A DNA stretch of 64,000 nucleotides, from NCBI GenBank assembly GCA_963383645.1, contig OY726560.1, forward strand, positions 32,431,003 through 32,495,002, written 5' to 3'. Positions 33,347 to 42,970 of the stretch are shown here, one piece after another. The notes below the pieces were generated by a model that was not told where the DNA came from, searched no databases, and saw nothing but the letters and a program-made list of their open reading frames with translations. How positions within the stretch are numbered: the first letter of the stretch is position 1; each line of letters starts with the position of its first letter. Made by a program: the position numbers and the translations under genes. This stretch comes from Muscardinus avellanarius (taxonomy: Eukaryota; Chordata; Mammalia; Rodentia; Gliridae).

Positions 33347-33518
33347 TTGCAGCACTGGGAATGGAACCTAGGGGCATTCTACCTCCTATCCCCAACCCTA
33401 TTTGTTTTTTATTATTTATTTTGAAACAGGGTCTCACTGGGTTGCAAAGGGCCTCATTAAGTAGCTGAGGCTGTCTTTGTACTGTGATCCTCCTGTCTCA
33501 ACCAAACCCAGCTAAGAA
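33309..33518 (-). mobile_element. B1-ID SINE with (TTTTG)n tail
   Basis: Tail (ttttg)n at 33309-33345, ID half ('actgggaatggaacctaggg') and a shortened B1 half ending 'aaacccagct'. Confidence 0.85.
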
Positions 33519-33527
33519 ACTTTAAGA

Positions 33528-33735
33528 TTTTTTTTTTTTTTTTGGTGGTACTGAGGTTCCTAGAAGCCCTTCTACCTCTGGGCTATACTCCCAGATACAT
33601 TTTTATATATATATTTTATTTGGAAACAGGGCCTCTTAAGCCAGTGAGGCTGGCTTCAAACCTTGAACCTGTGTGATCCTCCTGTCTCCGCCTCCCAAGC
33701 ATGGAGATTACAAGTGCGCGCCACCACACCCAGCT
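33528..33735 (-). mobile_element. deletion-subfamily B1-ID SINE
   Basis: 'actgaggttcctagaagccc' and 'ctcttaagccagtgaggctg' are diagnostic of the subfamily. Ends 'gcgccaccacacccagct'. Confidence 0.9.
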
Positions 33736-34544
33736 CATGAAAAATTTTTTTATCAGTTGTTTGGGGTAAAATAAAAACTTCCACCTCACAAGAAAATTCA
33801 CAGTATCATGTAGTAATGAAGGTTGCATAAAATTTTACAATGTCAATTGTTTTCAAAAAATCAATAATTGGCAAATACATTCAATAGTTTGCAAATTTAT
33901 TACATGTAACCTGAAACCATTTATATCATATTTCCAAATCCATCCTGTTTGTTAAAGTAAGCAATCATGAAAGGGCATCCTGGTGAAAATATGCATACTC
34001 ATGAATAAAGATCTATCCAGTACACTAAGTACCTTTAATATTAGAGCATCAATCTCTGAAACATTGCTTGACTTTTTTGGCCTTTCTCCTCCAATGGTAA
34101 TGACATTGCAGATTCTTTAAAGACAGAGTTGCATTACAATAGTCTACTCATGGGATTTGTTCATTTTCTGTGCTTGCAATTACTATTTGCTATATAAAGA
34201 TTATTGATAGGTAAATATGGCTAAAGGTCAATAAAATAGAACATTTTACAAAACACTTCCATTGGTTTAACATATTAAAACTGCAAGCATTTAAAATCAT
34301 TTTAAAGGACAAATATTTTAGAATTGCTAGACCTAGATACTCATAACGTATCTGGGAATACATGCTTTTCAGATACCTACAGGCTGGATTCCATAATTCT
34401 CTTTTATATTCTAGAGCAATTCTACCTTAAACCAAGGGCTAATTATTCAAAATTTTACAGAATGAGATATTAATAATTAGCTTAATATTCTGACTTCTAG
34501 AATCCAGTTGTATAACTGGATTTCTAACTTATCAAGTGAACAAA
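33736..34544. other. unassigned non-coding sequence
   Basis: No supported gene or repeat. AT-rich. Confidence 0.35.
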
Positions 34545-34637
34545 ATATTATTAATAAAATGAGGCTCTAGAATACCTAAAATAATCTTGAAACAATAAAA
34601 CAAAATAAATCACTCTTTTTCAAGATTTATTGTGCAG
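34545..34637 (+). repeat. L1 ORF2-like fragment, left flank of the ERV
   Basis: 'aggctctagaatacctaaaa' and 'ataatcttgaaacaataaaa' resemble ORF2-derived sequence. It continues at 39409 beyond the retrovirus insertion, as 'atagatcaatggaatagaat'. Confidence 0.6.
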
Positions 34638-35130
34638 TGCCAGAGCCAGCCGGCAAGAGTAGGGGTTCTGAAGTGAGGCGTGAGGATGAAGAGTTTTTAA
34701 CCCTAATGTGGGGGAGCCTCCAGCCTACTATCTCTACTGGTCAACCCCTGTTCGTGGGTCAATATTTCCTACGGGTCGACGACTATGCCTGGGTCAGTAT
34801 TCTCTATCGCGCGGACACTCCTGGCCAACGCAACTTCTGGGTCAATCTCGTCTTTATTGCACCACCCCCGACTTTGTTTTTCCAGAGGTATTTATACACA
34901 GCTACAGGTCAATCAACATTCTCGTGCTACCACCACCAGAATACAATACAGACCAATACAAAACACATCATTACAGATAGGCCTATCAGTACCCTCGTGT
35001 CATCACCACCTGATCCTCTCTCAGACCTCTTTGAACTTTCCATAACCCCAAACCTTGTTGACTCTGGGTGAAAGACAGTCAGCTGAGTCAGAGACACCAA
35101 TCTAGGGGAAGGCCTTAATGGCTCCCAACA
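34638..35130 (-). repeat. 3' LTR of the class II ERV
   Basis: 493 bp, from TGTTGGGAGCC at 35130 to ...CTGGCA at 34638 on the minus strand. A TATAAATA box is at 34889-34896 and an AATAAA at 34853-34858 about 30 bases downstream, so R is short. The other LTR copy is clearly diverged, including an extra 'attgtctt'-type duplication near 39117. Confidence 0.9.
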
Positions 35131-35146
35131 ATCCCCCCTTTTTTAT
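35131..35146 (-). promoter_or_regulatory. polypurine tract of the ERV
   Basis: On the minus strand AAAAAAGGGGGGAT directly precedes the LTR start TGTTGGG. This is the expected plus-strand primer site for reverse transcription. Confidence 0.85.
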
Positions 35147-35576
35147 TATATTCTAAGAAGACTGTGTCTGTCTTAGGTTGTTTCCTCAGGTATCAAGGAT
35201 TTACCCGTCTTTGGATAATACAGAGCTAAGCTGTATATCCTGTCTTAGGTTTTCTTGTCCCAAGGAAATCTTACCTGTCATTGACTACCAGCCTCTTAAA
35301 TGGGGGTACCCTTCAAAGGTAAATTGTGCACTTCTGCTGAAAAAATGCTCTCACTTTGTCCTGAGACCACATTTTGTCCTGAGTCTCTAATAAACAAGGT
35401 TTTGGGAGTATCGTGTAACATAGGTATTTCAGCAAGACATTTTCTCCAATTAACACAATGATTTTTACCTGTTGAATCAGTTTTACAGCGTAAACAAGTT
35501 ATTAGTGGGCTAACATTTTTATCTCCTTTCCCTGGGTAACCAGGGCCCCACAAGACCAAACCTTCAATAGCACAAT
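35147..35576 (-). pseudogene. uncharacterised ERV remnant between dUTPase and 3' LTR
   Basis: An 87-codon minus-strand frame (35296-35559) with several cysteines is all that remains open. It could be a scrap of envelope or of the 3' accessory region, but I see no motif that decides. Its position next to the polypurine tract is where env would end in a complete provirus. A deletion of pol and most of env is inferred from the missing sequence. Confidence 0.35.
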
Positions 35577-35910
35577 TACTTATCAGTCTTTGTCCAAAAT
35601 AATCAAAAGTACCAATTCCAAAATAATACTATCAGTCTTTGTACTAGCAGTTCTCTGTCCAAAATATCAGTCTCTGTACTTGTTCTATCAGTCTTCATAC
35701 TATCAGTTCTCTGTCCAAAATATCAGTCTCTCTACTTGTCTGAAATATCACAGGTGTCAACTGTAGATATCCCGTCTTCCCGACATTTTTACCAGTTCTT
35801 TGTTGAGCATAACCAAAAGTTCCCGCAATGGGCGCAAAATTCCCGACATTTTTAACAGTTCTTTGTTCAGCATAACCAAAAGTTTCCACAATGAGTGCAA
35901 AATTCAAAGC
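35577..35910 (-). repeat. local repeat expansion downstream of the ERV dUTPase
   Basis: 'tatcagtctctgtacttg'-type words recur four to five times at 35577-35745, and 'cagttctttgttgagcataa' / 'cagttctttgttcagcataa' mark a ~66-bp duplication at 35789-35905. The duplications extend the dUTPase frame with near-repeats at the protein level. Confidence 0.8.
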
Positions 35911-36234
35911 AAGAAGTCCCAGCAATCGCGAGTTGTTACTGAAGACAGCGATCTCCCGCTGCCCCTTAATAGCTGAATGAAGTATGGGATGATCTGGAAC
36001 GTACACTATAATTCCCTTCATGGTGACACTACTCCATCCTAACAACAATCCTACTGTCCCTTTAGGTAACGGACCATAAATGCCAGTAGGAAGGGCTTGG
36101 ATTCCCATTTCGGGAGTCAATACTGTATAGGTGGAGGCACAGAGGTCCAATCCTGCGCTGCCAGGGATTGCTCTGAATAAATCCCAAATGGTTTGCCTTG
36201 CTGTGGCACAGCTGTCTGAAGTGCCCCACAACAT
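35695..36234 (-). pseudogene. ERV dUTPase domain remnant (pro frame)
   Basis: 179-codon open stretch on the minus strand. The dUTPase signature GSAGLDL appears near residue 26, followed by a beta-rich body ('PTGIYGPLPKGTVGLLLG' and a later 'KGIIVYVPDHP'). dUTPase hydrolyses dUTP to limit uracil in viral DNA; in betaretroviruses it sits at the start of pro. The frame overlaps the end of gag (36117-36234) in another phase, the usual gag-pro frameshift arrangement. The C-terminal glycine-rich motif and the aspartic protease are not visible; the frame runs instead into duplicated non-homologous sequence. No functional protein is expected. Confidence 0.8.
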
Positions 36235-37532
36235 TGCTGCTGCGGAGCCTGAGGCGGGCCCCTCCTTCCGTTTCCTGACAGGAACTGATTCCCTTGCTCA
36301 TCAGTCCTTGATTTACATTCCTCAGCCCAATGCTTCCCTCTTCTACATCGAGGGCACAAGCCTGGCTCTCGTCTATTACCAGCACTCTGCCTCTGTGGAC
36401 AGTTAACTAAATGACCATTTTGTCTATACCCATAGCTTTTAACCATATTATTCTTAGTTGCCAATTTTTTATGTTGTTGGAAAAGGATTTCCCATACAGT
36501 TCTCCCTTGCAGTGCTGCAGCCATAGCTAGTCCCTGTGTATATGTAGGTCCTATATCAGAACATAGCCGAATATAATTAGATAGGTCTCCTCTCTTTCCA
36601 AAAGGGCATAAGGCAGCCCAACAAACAGCATTAGCATTCTCAAAGGCTAATTGCTTTATGAGCAACAGCCCTGCTTCACTGTCGCCTATCAATTGACTAG
36701 CAGTTTGTAATAACCTGGCTACAAACTCCTGATGTGGCTCATCTGGTCCTTGTCTTATTTTTGAAAGACCTTCTGTTTGATTTCCTGAAGAAGGCAACTT
36801 GTTCCATGCTCGACGCGCAGCAGCATTGGTCTGAGCATAAGAAGCTAGACTAAATTCCAATTGCTGAGCCATCTCCCTAAACTGTCCTTCTCCTGCTAAC
36901 ATATCAAAATTTATGGGTATTCCCTGAGCTATGTTCAAATCTGCTGTGGATTGGCATTGTTCTACAAATTCAGACTTCCATAATAAAAATCACCCCCTGA
37001 TAAACAAGCTCAGGCTATCTGTCTCCAATCAGAAGGACACGAAGCCTCCATAGGGAGAGATTCTAACATGGCTTGAGTAAAAGGTGCTGTTGGTCGATAT
37101 TGAGCACAAACTATTTTTAATTCTTTTAATTGTTTGAAAGGAAAAGGCCTATGTCCTCTAATAACACCTCCTTGACCGTCGGGGTCTTCAGTTACTGGGA
37201 AAGCTCTGAATCCTTTAGTTTCTTCTCCGTTTTCTGCAGCGCGATTTATAGCTGCTTGAAGTGGTGATAGTAAAGATAAAGATCTGTGTTTTTCACTGTT
37301 TAGCAAATGCTACAGTGGGAGAATTTTGAAGGCTTGCATTGCTGATAATAGAATATTGTTGAGATCCTCCCTTTTCACTATTTGAAGGAGCTATCTGATC
37401 TAGTCGTTTAATTAAAGTCTCTAAGGCTATTTGTAATTGCTTTATACAAAAATCGGGCTCCGGTGACTGTTTTTGGAATGTCTGGATAAGCCCCCAACTC
37501 ATTCCTATGGTACTGAGCAGCAGTCTCCTCAA
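36117..37532 (-). pseudogene. broken ERV gag (capsid and nucleocapsid)
   Basis: Three minus-strand pieces in order: 37293-37532 (pre-capsid spacer), 37010-37306 (capsid N-terminal domain, with 'FPVTEDPDGQGG' and 'RPFPFKQLKELK') and 36117-36938 (capsid C-terminal domain with 'GPDEPHQEFVARL', then nucleocapsid). The pieces are separated by stop or frame changes near 37300 and 36940-37010. Of the two zinc-knuckle sites, the second is intact (CPRCRRGKHWAEEC), while the first has lost its leading cysteines ('YGYRQNGHLVNC'). The matrix domain is missing or unrecognisable. Gag forms the virion core; this copy could not make a complete one. Confidence 0.88.
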
Positions 37533-38008
37533 GATGCCCCTCTTTCAGTATCTAAAGTATCTTCTTCAGGAAGCGAAGGCAAAGCGCCCTCATGTTCCCT
37601 CCCGGTTTCTCTAACAAAAAGCCTATGTAACAAAAACAAAAGCTAATCTTCTGACCCATTGTATATTATATTTTTTGACCCATTCGATTTTTACAACTCT
37701 TATGTGAGGAACTAATCTTCTGACCTATCCTTTATTACTATTTACACGTTAGGCGCCTTCATTTTCTGTCCTAGTTTCTTTCTTCACTTTCTAAGTTTCT
37801 TACTTCATTTTCTATCTTAGTTTCTTTCTTCATTTGCTGACTTAGTTTCTTTCTTCATTTGCTGACTTAGTTTCTTTTGCTCAAAGCTTTACTTTAGTGA
37901 CCAATTATATATTACAAAATTCCCATGTTTCACAGCTACCAAAAATCTTTCGAGCATGCTCTTTTTTATTCAGCGGTGTTCTTCACGGAATCCTCAGTTT
38001 CAGAATTT
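37533..38008 (-). other. ERV leader with short tandem repeats
   Basis: Lies between the primer-binding site and gag. The word 'agaaactaagtcagcaaatg' (minus strand) recurs in four degraded copies of ~22-23 bp at about 37780-37880, and 'gggtcagaagattag' occurs twice. No matrix-like protein frame is visible. Confidence 0.7.
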
Positions 38009-38030
38009 GGTCCCCTTACGGGCCACCACC
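38009..38030 (-). promoter_or_regulatory. primer-binding-site candidate of the ERV
   Basis: Directly after the 5' LTR end on the minus strand comes GG then TGGTGGCCCGTAAGGGGAC. It starts with the expected TGG and most resembles a lysine-type site with changes. The tRNA identity is uncertain. Confidence 0.55.
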
Positions 38031-39402
38031 TGCCGGAGCCAGCCAGCAAGAGTAGGGGTTCTGAAGCGAGGCATGAGGATGAAGAGTTTTTAACCCTAAC
38101 GCAGGGAGCCGCCAGCCTACTATCTCTACCGGTCGACCCCTGTTTGTGGGTCAATATTGAAACGGGGGTTTGAGAGAAAACCCGGCGAGTTCTTGTCTAC
38201 AGTGAGCAAAGAATGACACCCACAGACCTCAAGAAGGAGAGTAAAAGGTTTATTGGAAGCAGCAGGGAATGGGGGGAGAGTGGCTGAACACCCCAAAGGG
38301 GCTGGAACTCTGGGTCCAGCAGCTGCCTTCAGGACAATACTTGAGAGTAGCCCAAGCCAAATTGCTTTCAGGTGCAGGCTGCTTTCTTCCAGTGTCCGCA
38401 TGATCTGCCAGAAGGGAATAGACAAAAGTGGCCGAACACCCCAAAGGGGCGGTCGGAAATGAGTGTTGCCCAAGCCAAGTGCCCATCAGTTGCAAACTAC
38501 TTTCTCCCAGAGTCCACGTGATCTGCCAGAAAAGAGATACAGGTCACCCCTAGGGGCCTGGTCAGCCATGATGTCCAGCAGAGGCCTTCAGGTCACTACT
38601 CGAGAGTCGCCTGAGCCACGTGCCCTCAGATACACTCTGCCTTCTCTCAGGGCCAATACGACCTGCGAGAAAGAGAACAGCTCCCCAAAAGGGAGAGGGA
38701 AAGTCCCCCTTTGCCATCGAGTAAGGCAAAGCCCTGACCACTTGCAAGCTCGTTTTTGGTTAGGGTGACTTTGGGATTCCAAGGAGAATTTGCATAGGGT
38801 ATTTGCAAGTCTTTTGAAGGGTCTCCTTTCAGGAATGCCAGACTTGCTCTGTGCTGGCTCCTGGGTTTGTTGATTAGTAAACAGATGGCTTTGTGAAGCT
38901 CTGGCCTTCTTATCTCTGAGCCTTTAGAGTTTCAGGCATTTGTCGCCCCTCAGGAACCTCAAGAAACTAGCTTTTTTTCTACCGAGGCCTTTTCCCTACC
39001 TGCCTATTTCCTTTCTATCTCCTCAATATTTCCTATGGTCGACGACTATGCCTAGGTCAGTATTCTCTATCACGCGGACACTCCTGGCCAACGCAACTTC
39101 TGGGTCAGTCTGGTCTTTATTGTCTTTATTGTGCCGAGGCTGACTTTGTTTTTCCAGAGGTATTTATACACAGCTACAAGGCAATCAACATTCTCGTGCT
39201 ACCACCACCGGAATACAATACAGACCAATACAAAACACATCATTACAGATAGGCCTATCAGTACCCTCGTGTCATTACCACCTGATCCTCTCTCAGACCT
39301 CTTTGAACTTTCCATAACCCCAAACCTTGTTGACTCTGGGTGAAAGACAGTCAGCTGAGTCAGAGACACCAATCTAGGGGAAGGCCTTAATGGCTCCCAA
39401 CA
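38031..39402 (-). repeat. 5' LTR of the class II ERV, split by a second LTR
   Basis: LTR parts at 39030-39402 and 38031-38157 together make ~500 bp and match the 3' LTR in order. The intervening 868 bp is the unrelated LTR described separately. Confidence 0.9.
38158..39025 (-). mobile_element. gammaretrovirus-like (class I) solo LTR nested in the 5' LTR
   Basis: Canonical TG...CA ends and a 4-bp TSD, ATAT (38154-38157 and 39026-39029), the size typical of gammaretroviral integrases. On the minus strand the end has AATAAA (38249-38254), then U5 with 'gggtgtcattctttgctcac' and 'ctcaaacccccgtttca'. U3 contains three diverged ~120-150-bp repeats, with 'cccctttggggtgttc' twice and 'ggcagatca' twice. 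No internal genes, so it arose by recombination between two LTRs. Confidence 0.92.
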
Positions 39403-39408
39403 GTGCAG

Positions 39409-39580
39409 TTATATTAATTAACACAGTGTGTACTGAAGAAGAAAAATGTGGATAGATCAATGGAATAGAATAGAGAATCCAGAGATAGATACCCATGATA
39501 TCAGTGGTCATGTCCTGTCTACTACTTTATAGTTCTAAAAGATGCTTACTATTTGAAAAAAAAAATGGTAAAGGGTAAAG
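39409..39580 (+). repeat. L1 ORF2-like fragment, right flank of the ERV
   Basis: 'gatagatcaatggaatagaa', 'tagagaatccagagatagat' and 'acccatgatatcagtgg' follow L1 ORF2 order and continue the fragment at 34545. Confidence 0.65.
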
Positions 39581-40516
39581 GAGTTACCTGGACTATATTT
39601 CTCTGGACTATTTCATACAAATGAATATGAATGTACAATTATCTTTAAATGAATTTAATTTTAAAATATAACTAAAATAATAGAAAATTAAATATGCTTA
39701 TTGCTTGTTTTAAAATAAAACACATAATTTTACAGTTTGCTTTATGGTTTTCACTGTGAAAATGAATTAATCATACCTAAGGATTATTTCAAAATTTATT
39801 ATTAGAAACTTCTCATTAACTGAGTTTTCAATGAATGAACATTGAGGGTATACAAGATTGCACTGGTAAGACCTCTGATAATTCTGATAATTATCCAGTA
39901 ACCTTTTCAAGGGGCCATTGGATACTTCCTTGTGTAACCTATATGTAGGTCATCTGAGTGCCTATCATTATAATGGGTAAGAACAGGATGATTTTCAGCA
40001 GCAGATCAGAATACTCATATTTTGCCTGTGTGGCTGTCATGGCACTGAAATATAAAAACAAGATTGTTAATGTATGAATTTGGTTTGACAAAACTGCAGC
40101 CATCTTAGTCATAACTCAGAGTAACTGAAGAATTCTTCCTGCAGTTTTCCAGCATCCTCAAGCAGATAAAACCATTAGAGTGGCATATGGAGTTTTACAA
40201 CTGGACTTTGGCCCTGGGAATGTGCTTGGCTTTTGGAAATTAGCTTAAGATAAACCAGCTACATTCTGGCTTAGATGAAGTCACTTGTGTCCTAATCAAA
40301 TATGTGTCCCCTGCTTCTGACTCAAATTGCAGGGTCTACTTGGTCTTTCTGTCACCTAGGACTGTGCTTCTGTTATGAGCCCCCCAAGAAATTGCACTCT
40401 GTGCACTTGAATCTGTGTGCTTGTTTTCTCATGGTACATTGGGGTAGGTTGTCATATGCTGGGACCAAGTTATTCCAGAACAATAGGAGTACACAAAATT
40501 GAAACACAACATCAAA
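39581..40516. other. unassigned non-coding sequence
   Basis: No supported gene or repeat. Confidence 0.35.
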
Positions 40517-40530
40517 ATATTTTCATGAAA

Positions 40531-40753
40531 GCTGGGCATGGTGGTGCACACTTGCTATCCCAGTGCTTGGGAGGCTGAGACAGGAGGATCACACAGGTTC
40601 AAAGCCAGCCTTAGCTACTTAGTGAGGCTCTCAGCAACTTAGTGAGACCCTGTTTCCAAATAAAATATAAAATAGGTCTGGGAGTATAGCCTGGAGGTAG
40701 AAAGCCTCTGGGTTCCATCCCCAGTCCCCAGTACCACCAAAAAATATGTATAT
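40531..40753 (+). mobile_element. young B1-ID SINE with perfect 14-bp TSD
   Basis: TSD atattttcatgaaa at 40517-40530 and 40754-40767. Complete B1 half and ID half of the 'gggagtatagcctggaggta' subfamily. Confidence 0.96.
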
Positions 40754-40914
40754 ATATTTTCATGAAATTATTTTTCACACTATATAAACAAGTAAGCCAA
40801 CATAAAATGTTGCAAAGGACATTGGAAGGTTTGTTTTTTTTAATCCTATGATTTTTTTCTATGTTTTAAGAAAGATTAATATTATCTGGTGCATATATGT
40901 TTAATTCCTACTGA

Positions 40915-40988
40915 GGAGGCAGCAGCAAAATAATTGTTTGAGGCCAGCTTGGGCAACATAGTGCAATATCATCTAAAAAAAAAAAAAA
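40915..40988 (+). mobile_element. old B1-type SINE fragment
   Basis: 'ttgaggccagcttgggcaac' and 'atagtgcaatatcatct', then poly(A). Confidence 0.7.
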
Positions 40989-40992
40989 TGGA

Positions 40993-41170
40993 TCCAGACC
41001 TGGTGACACAAGCCTGTAATCCCAGCTACTCTGGAGACTGAGCCAAGAGGATGACAAGTTCAAGGCCAACCTGGCCAATTTAGCAATATCCTATCTCAAA
41101 ATTTTAAAAAGAGAGCTGGGGATAAAGCTCAGTGGTAGAGCACTCCTGGGTTCAATCTTAAGTAACACAC
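40993..41170 (+). mobile_element. B1-ID SINE of an older subfamily
   Basis: 'agacctggtgacacaagcct', 'ggccaacctggccaatttag', then an ID half that keeps the tRNA-like 'gctcagtggtagagcactcc'. Confidence 0.88.
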
Positions 41171-41368
41171 ACATTCCATCATAGTAGAGATCTAATAGTG
41201 TGCTGGTAAAAATGCAATATATGTTGATTTAGACAAAAAGTTTTGGACATATAAAAATTGAGAGCTTTAGCACTTTAGCAGTATATAGATTATTGGAAAT
41301 CTATCAGTGCTTTCTCAAAGTGAAGTGGTAAAGCAAAATATCTATAATTATATAAAATATATAATAAG

Positions 41369-41493
41369 CTGGGCGTGGTGGTGCATGCTTGTAATCCCTG
41401 CACTTGGGAGGTGGAGACAGGAGGATCGCACAGGTTCGAAGCCAATCTCGCTGGTTTAGGAGACCCTGTTTCCAAATAAAAATATAAAATAGG
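41369..41493 (+). mobile_element. deletion-subfamily SINE, left part (continues at 48738)
   Basis: 'gctgggcgtggtggtgcatg' start, shortened B1 half ('ccaatctcgctggtttagga'). The element is cut by the full-length L1; its ID half is at 48738-48800. Confidence 0.92.
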
Positions 41494-42970
41494 GAGACTT
41501 CCGGGAAGATGGCGACGGAGGAAAGCGGCACTTACAAGTCCCGCTAACAATCCAACTCTACTACCTCAAAACCAGCGCTTTTCAGAGCCAGAAAACACCA
41601 CAGCAAAGAAATAAAAACGGTAAATACAAGGGACAGAGAAAAAGGGCTGGAAAAACAAGACACCGGAAAAAAACCAGCCCGAAGTGCCGCGCCCTCGCGG
41701 CGCGGAGCGGTCGGAGCAGCCGGAGCGGCCAGAGCCGCAGCGCGGATTGGGGGGAGCCGCGGAGCGGAGCGGCCTGAGCAGCCGGAGCAGCCACAGCCGC
41801 GGCGCGGAACGGCCGGAGCGGCCAGAGTGGCCAGACCCGCGGTACAGAGCAGCTGGAGTCGCGGTTCCGAGCAGCTGAGCAGAGCGGCCAGAGCAGCCGA
41901 GCGGAGCGGCCAGAACAGCCGGAGCAGTCAGAGCTGCAGCGCGGATTGGCTGGAGCGGCGGCGCGGAGTGGCCGGAGCCGCGGTGTGGAGCAGCCGGAGC
42001 AGCCGGAACAGAGTGGCCAGAACAGCTGAGCGGAGCGGCCAGAGCAGCCGGAGCGGAGCGGCCAGAACAGCTGGAGCAGCCAGAGCCGCGTCGCGGAACG
42101 GCCGGAGTGGCCGGAGTGGCCAGACCCACGGCGCAGAGCAGCCAGAGCCGCGGCGCAGAGCGGCCGGAGCGGCGCGGCCTACATCTCCCCTAGCAACAAC
42201 AGGCTCCAGAGAGGAGGGAGACTCAAAACAGAGCTCAAATCCAGAGAGGAGGTACTCTGGCCTCGCGGCCTAGGATGCAGAAGCAGCGTCTTACTGCTGG
42301 CGGCAGCGGCGAGTTCACCGGACGGCCCTAGACCAACCCACTCAACCAGCCACCAGGCGCCTGAAAGGAGGGGTGGACAGCGAGCCGAGGTGAGTAGGTG
42401 CTGAACAGCCGGGCGGCAGTCAGCAGTTTTGTTGGTGCAGGGAACATCTAAAGCTCCCAAGGGCTGGGTGCAGCACAACTGGCAAGGACTCAGAGCAGAG
42501 TTCAAAACCAGAGAAGAAATACGCCACATCATGGCCGAGGGAGTGGCAGTGGTGCCATATTGCCAGTGGCGGCAGCAGTGAATACACCGAGTTCACTACA
42601 GCTCCATCAGCGCACTCAACAACCGTGAGTCAAATTGCGGCCCCTAGGGGAGAAATCCCAGTACTGCACTCCCAGGGACTTGCGCAGATAGTCTCCCTGG
42701 GTCGGAGATTTTAGCAGTGCAGCCCAGTGGGGGAGTGGCAGTGGCAGAGATATCATACCATAGTCACAACTCCCCACTGGAGAACACCCAACTTGGCACC
42801 CTCCACGGTCTAAGCAGCCTTGATTGACTCCCTTGGTCTGAGACTTTGTGATACAACACAGTAAAGGAGTAGTGGTGACTGAGATACCATAGACTAGAGA
42901 TCCAGAGCATCTTAAGTGAACTCGTAGTGACTCAGGGAAGAACCCAGAGAAGGCACAAACTTCCAAAATC
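41494..42970 (+). promoter_or_regulatory. 5' UTR / promoter of the full-length L1
   Basis: Starts GAGACTTCCGGGAAGATGGC, as in the half-L1s. It is CpG-rich, with a VNTR at 41690-42180, then a segment shared with the half-L1 leaders ('gtgagtcaaattgcggcccc' region, ending 'aagtgaactcgtagtgactc'). Internal promoter function is inferred from L1 biology. Confidence 0.8.
41690..42180 (+). repeat. CpG-rich VNTR in the L1 5' UTR
   Basis: Irregular repeats of GAGCGGCCAGAGCAGCCG-type words, roughly 9-27 bp per unit. The half-L1 5' UTRs lack this block. Long frames across it on both strands (alanine/arginine/serine-rich) come from the repeat. Confidence 0.9.

Larger units (their letters stand above)
34638..39402 (-). 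mobile_element. class II (betaretrovirus-like) endogenous retrovirus, gag/dUTPase-only
   Basis: A provirus on the minus strand bounded by LTRs that begin TGTTGGGAGCC and end CA, with a 6-bp TSD, gtgcag (34632-34637 and 39403-39408); six bases is the usual size for this class. Order on the minus strand: 5' LTR (split by another LTR), primer-binding-site candidate, leader, broken gag, dUTPase remnant, repetitive remnant, polypurine tract, 3' LTR. No reverse transcriptase, integrase or convincing envelope is present. It cannot encode its own replication and is a decayed, possibly non-autonomous copy. It inserted into an old L1. Confidence 0.92.

Noticed and set aside
35296..35559. ERV envelope fragment
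   Set aside because: Position fits, but I see no envelope motif, so it is listed only as an unidentified remnant.
36131..36406. Plus-strand 91-codon frame over the ERV gag
   Set aside because: Antisense shadow of the nucleocapsid region.
41566..42273. Long frames on both strands (187 and 148 codons) in the L1 5' UTR, possibly an ORF0-like antisense gene
   Set aside because: They are alanine/arginine/serine/proline-rich read-throughs of the CpG-rich VNTR. No motif, and both strands are equally open.
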